From: Camillea tinctor
Lineage: Eukaryota > Ascomycota > Sordariomycetes > Xylariales > Xylariaceae
Reading direction: 5' to 3'
DNA: 64,000 nucleotides
Assembly (NCBI GenBank): GCA_022578605.1
Contig: MU394071.1
Span: 496,001 to 560,000 of the forward strand
Both the position numbers and the translations under genes were made by a program. Position 1 is the first letter of the stretch. Each line of letters begins with the position of its first letter. The notes beneath the pieces were generated by a model. That model had not been told where the DNA came from. It saw nothing but the letters and a program-made list of their open reading frames with translations, and searched no databases. Shown one piece after another: positions 61,637-64,000 of this stretch.

Positions 61637-63485
61637 ATGCGCTCTCTCATTGGTCTGGCTTCATTCTGGATCAAGAGAGCCCAAACAAAATCTGCAACCT
61701 CTTCGTTGCTCACCTTTTTATTCAACAATTACCCTATGTTAAAGAGAAAGCTCGATCTGTTAGGCGATACCCTAGACGCACAGCGGCGCACTCGGACCAG
61801 GAAGATGCCCACGGCCACTGCTAGCATTGCCCTGAGCGCGCAGGAAACGAAGCTCAAAAATCTCCTGCTCGATGCTGCCAAGTATATAGACCAGTCCGGG
61901 ACCAACTATGAACCCGTTATCCTGCGCTGGGCGGGAGGATGGGTGAGAGACAAGCTCATCGGCATCGAGTCTCATGACATTGACACAGCTATCAATATCA
62001 TGACCGGCGAGGCATTTGCCCTGAAGATCTGTGAACTGTGCGAGCAGGCCGAGATTATAGCCCGGTATGAAATCACCGATGCAGACATCGGCAACTTGCA
62101 CAAGATTGCTCGCAACCCGGAAAAGTCGAAGCACCTTGAGACCACCACCGTCAAGTTGTTTGGCTACGACGTCGACTTTGTCAATCTCCGCAAGGAAACC
62201 TACGCCGACGACAGCCGCAACCCCCAGGTCGAGTTTGGAACTGCTGAAGAAGATGCGCTGCGGAGGGATGCCACCGTCAATGCTCTGTTCTACAATCTGA
62301 ACACAGACCAAGTAGAGGATTTCACCAGTGGTCTGGCTGACATGAAGTCCAAGTTGATACGCACTCCTTTGGAGCCCTTCCAAACCTTTACGGATGATCC
62401 GCTCCGGGTTCTAAGACTCATTCGCTTTGCAAGTCGGCTAGGGTTCACCATCGATCCAGCTGCTGAGAAGGTTATGGGAGATAGCAGGGTCCTAGAGGCG
62501 CTCCGTCTTAAGATTAGCCGGGAAAGAGTTGGCGTCGAATTAGAGAAGATGCTAAAAGGGAACCACCCTAGGAGATCTCTACAGTATATAAATGACCTTG
62601 GATTATACCACATCATCTTCACAAACCCGGCCTCGACCGCTGAACCGAAGCCTGACATTTCCAACTGGAATCTCGCCTACGAGTGCTTAGACTTCCTCCG
62701 CCAGAACAAGACTCCAGGTTCGATCTACAATGTCCTCATCGGAACTGAAGAAACTTCTTACTATTCCTGGCTTCTTGCCGCTATTGCTCCTTGGGACCAA
62801 GTCCCTGATCTCCCTCATCAAATCTCGGATAAACCTTCCCAGCCAAGTAAAGGCTCGAAACGACCCCCTCCACCGTTCGTCGCCCTAGCCGCTCGCGAAG
62901 GTATCAAGGCGACAACGAAATTTTGTAACTTGGTGACAGCTGCACACAATCATCGGGAAGACATAATGTCCTTAAAGACGGCGGTATCCCAAAAAGCAGC
63001 GTACATTAACGAGAGGGATACACTCGGTATGCAGATTCGGCGCTGGGATAGTAAAGGCGGACATTGGAGACTCCAAATTCTGTATGCACTGTTGGTCGAA
63101 GCAATGCAGACCTGGACTGTAGAACCGTCTGTAAACTCAGGTGAGTCCTTGATCAGTGATTCTGGTATCCTTGGTTACTAATTTTCCATCAGCTAGCAAC
63201 GATGAGTTCCTGCACGGGTGGCAGATGTTTCTAGATCACCTACAAGAACTCGATGTCATGGACGCCCCGTCCTTAAAACGTCTCATTGATGGCACCCGGC
63301 TCGCAAATGCTTTGGGTGTCAAGCCAGGAACGTGGATGACGCGAGCCTTGGATGTCTGTGTCGCGTGGCAGTTGCGTAATCCAGACGCAACTGAGCCCAG
63401 TGGTGCTATCCATGAGGTATACAAAAGAAGGGATGAACTCAACGTACCGGCTCACGCAAAGAACCTGACTGGATCAGATTGGTGA
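61637..63485 (+). CDS. CCA1: CCA-adding tRNA nucleotidyltransferase
   Basis: Two exons, 61637-63140 and 63193-63485, joined across a 52-nt intron, give 598 residues from the first ATG. The class II nucleotidyltransferase core is clear: GGWVRDKLIG (100-109), the metal-binding DxD in HDIDTA (Asp114, Asp116), the RRDATVNALFYN block and DDPLRVLRLIRFASRLGF. The C-terminal half is helical, as in yeast Cca1. It adds or repairs the CCA 3' end of tRNAs. Three in-frame ATGs (61637, 61736, 61805) precede the conserved core. The first 60 residues are rich in Arg/Lys/Ser and hydrophobic residues with almost no acids, like a mitochondrial presequence, so alternative starts could give mitochondrial and cytosolic/nuclear forms, as is known for yeast Cca1. 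Confidence 0.95.
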
Positions 63486-64000
63486 AAGAAAAAAAAAAAC
63501 AAGAAAGGTTGAGATAAGTTTATACGATTGACATGTGCTTTTGGAGTGATTAACACATGTCTAATGGCTCCTTAATATACATTTCTTCTGTGGTCCTTGC
63601 CTATCCCCTTTGATCCCTCTCCCTTCATTTGAGCCGGGAAAACATGTGGCGGAGTCAAAGCTATGGTACGATACCCATATAGATATCCATAGATTGGCTT
63701 CAGTTATCCTCAAAGGCTAGCATCTTATGTTTGAAACAGAATAAACTCAAACTCGCTTGAACTTTTCAGTGTCAACAGCTTGCACTGATTTTGAAGATAA
63801 CAAAAATCCACCAGCATTAGAAATTAACAACCTCCACTACCCACAACCTAGATCCCGATGAGATAGTGGCCAGCCATAGAATAGAATCCGATATGCTACT
63901 CATCTGCTTTTGAAGAATAACACTGTTTCTATCACGATACATTATTGGTAATAGGACGAGCAGCAGAATAGTCGTTTCGTATTGGGCCACAACTAGAGGA
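63486..64000. other. Downstream flank of Cca1 to window end
   Basis: A short A-run (63488-63499) follows the stop. The rest is ordinary AT-moderate intergenic sequence with no recognisable gene. Confidence 0.5.

Noticed and set aside
1..64000. CRISPR arrays, operons or phage-like modules
   Set aside because: No regularly spaced repeats, and genes are individually spaced, intron-containing eukaryotic units.

Overview
The window is nuclear DNA of a filamentous ascomycete (Pezizomycotina, most likely a Sordariomycete). Its genes have short GT-AG introns with CTAAC/CTGAC-type branch sites, widely spaced intron-containing genes, and one gene of the GEgh16/MAS secreted family of plant-associated fungi. 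Two blocks of extremely AT-rich DNA (1-3004 and about 22680-26230) carry the look of repeat-induced point mutation (RIP). No prokaryotic features are present. The species cannot be named from the sequence alone.

Layout. 1-3004 is one end of a RIP-ruined DNA transposon (copy A, cut by the window start), with a 200-bp solo LTR inside it. 4906-6376 is a Ser-rich protein of unknown function. 6377-15546 is a 9-kb stretch where I can support no gene. 15547-17518 is a six-exon O-methyltransferase. 18463-21308 (minus) is the ARS2/SERRATE homologue. 22680-27057 holds a full-length RIP-ruined transposon (copy B, inverted relative to A) directly followed by an 822-bp internally deleted relative (copy C).

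From 27380 to the end the window is ordinary gene space. In order it has: a CorA-like membrane protein (-), TspO (+), the mitochondrial ornithine carrier (-), a Kel3/KLHDC4 kelch protein (+), a Wss1-type WLM metalloprotease (+), a small secreted Cys-containing protein (+), the Zn-HIT SWR1 subunit Vps71 (-), a U1A/U2B''-type snRNP protein (+), V-ATPase subunit D (-), the splicing factor Syf1 (+), a small basic protein (-), a GEgh16/MAS-type secreted protein (-) and the CCA-adding tRNA nucleotidyltransferase (+).

Most genes are housekeeping and there is no obvious functional cluster. RNA processing is represented four times (ARS2, U2B''-like, Syf1, Cca1). Accessory content is limited to the O-methyltransferase, the small secreted protein, the GEgh16 protein and the transposon remnants. 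Exon boundaries were worked out by hand from reading frame, splice consensus and family alignment from memory. Untranslated regions are not resolved. The most distinctive observations are the nested transposon history (solo LTR in A, tandem B and C) and two micro-exons of 11 and 10 nt in the V-ATPase subunit D gene. I did not find a convincing new multi-gene system.
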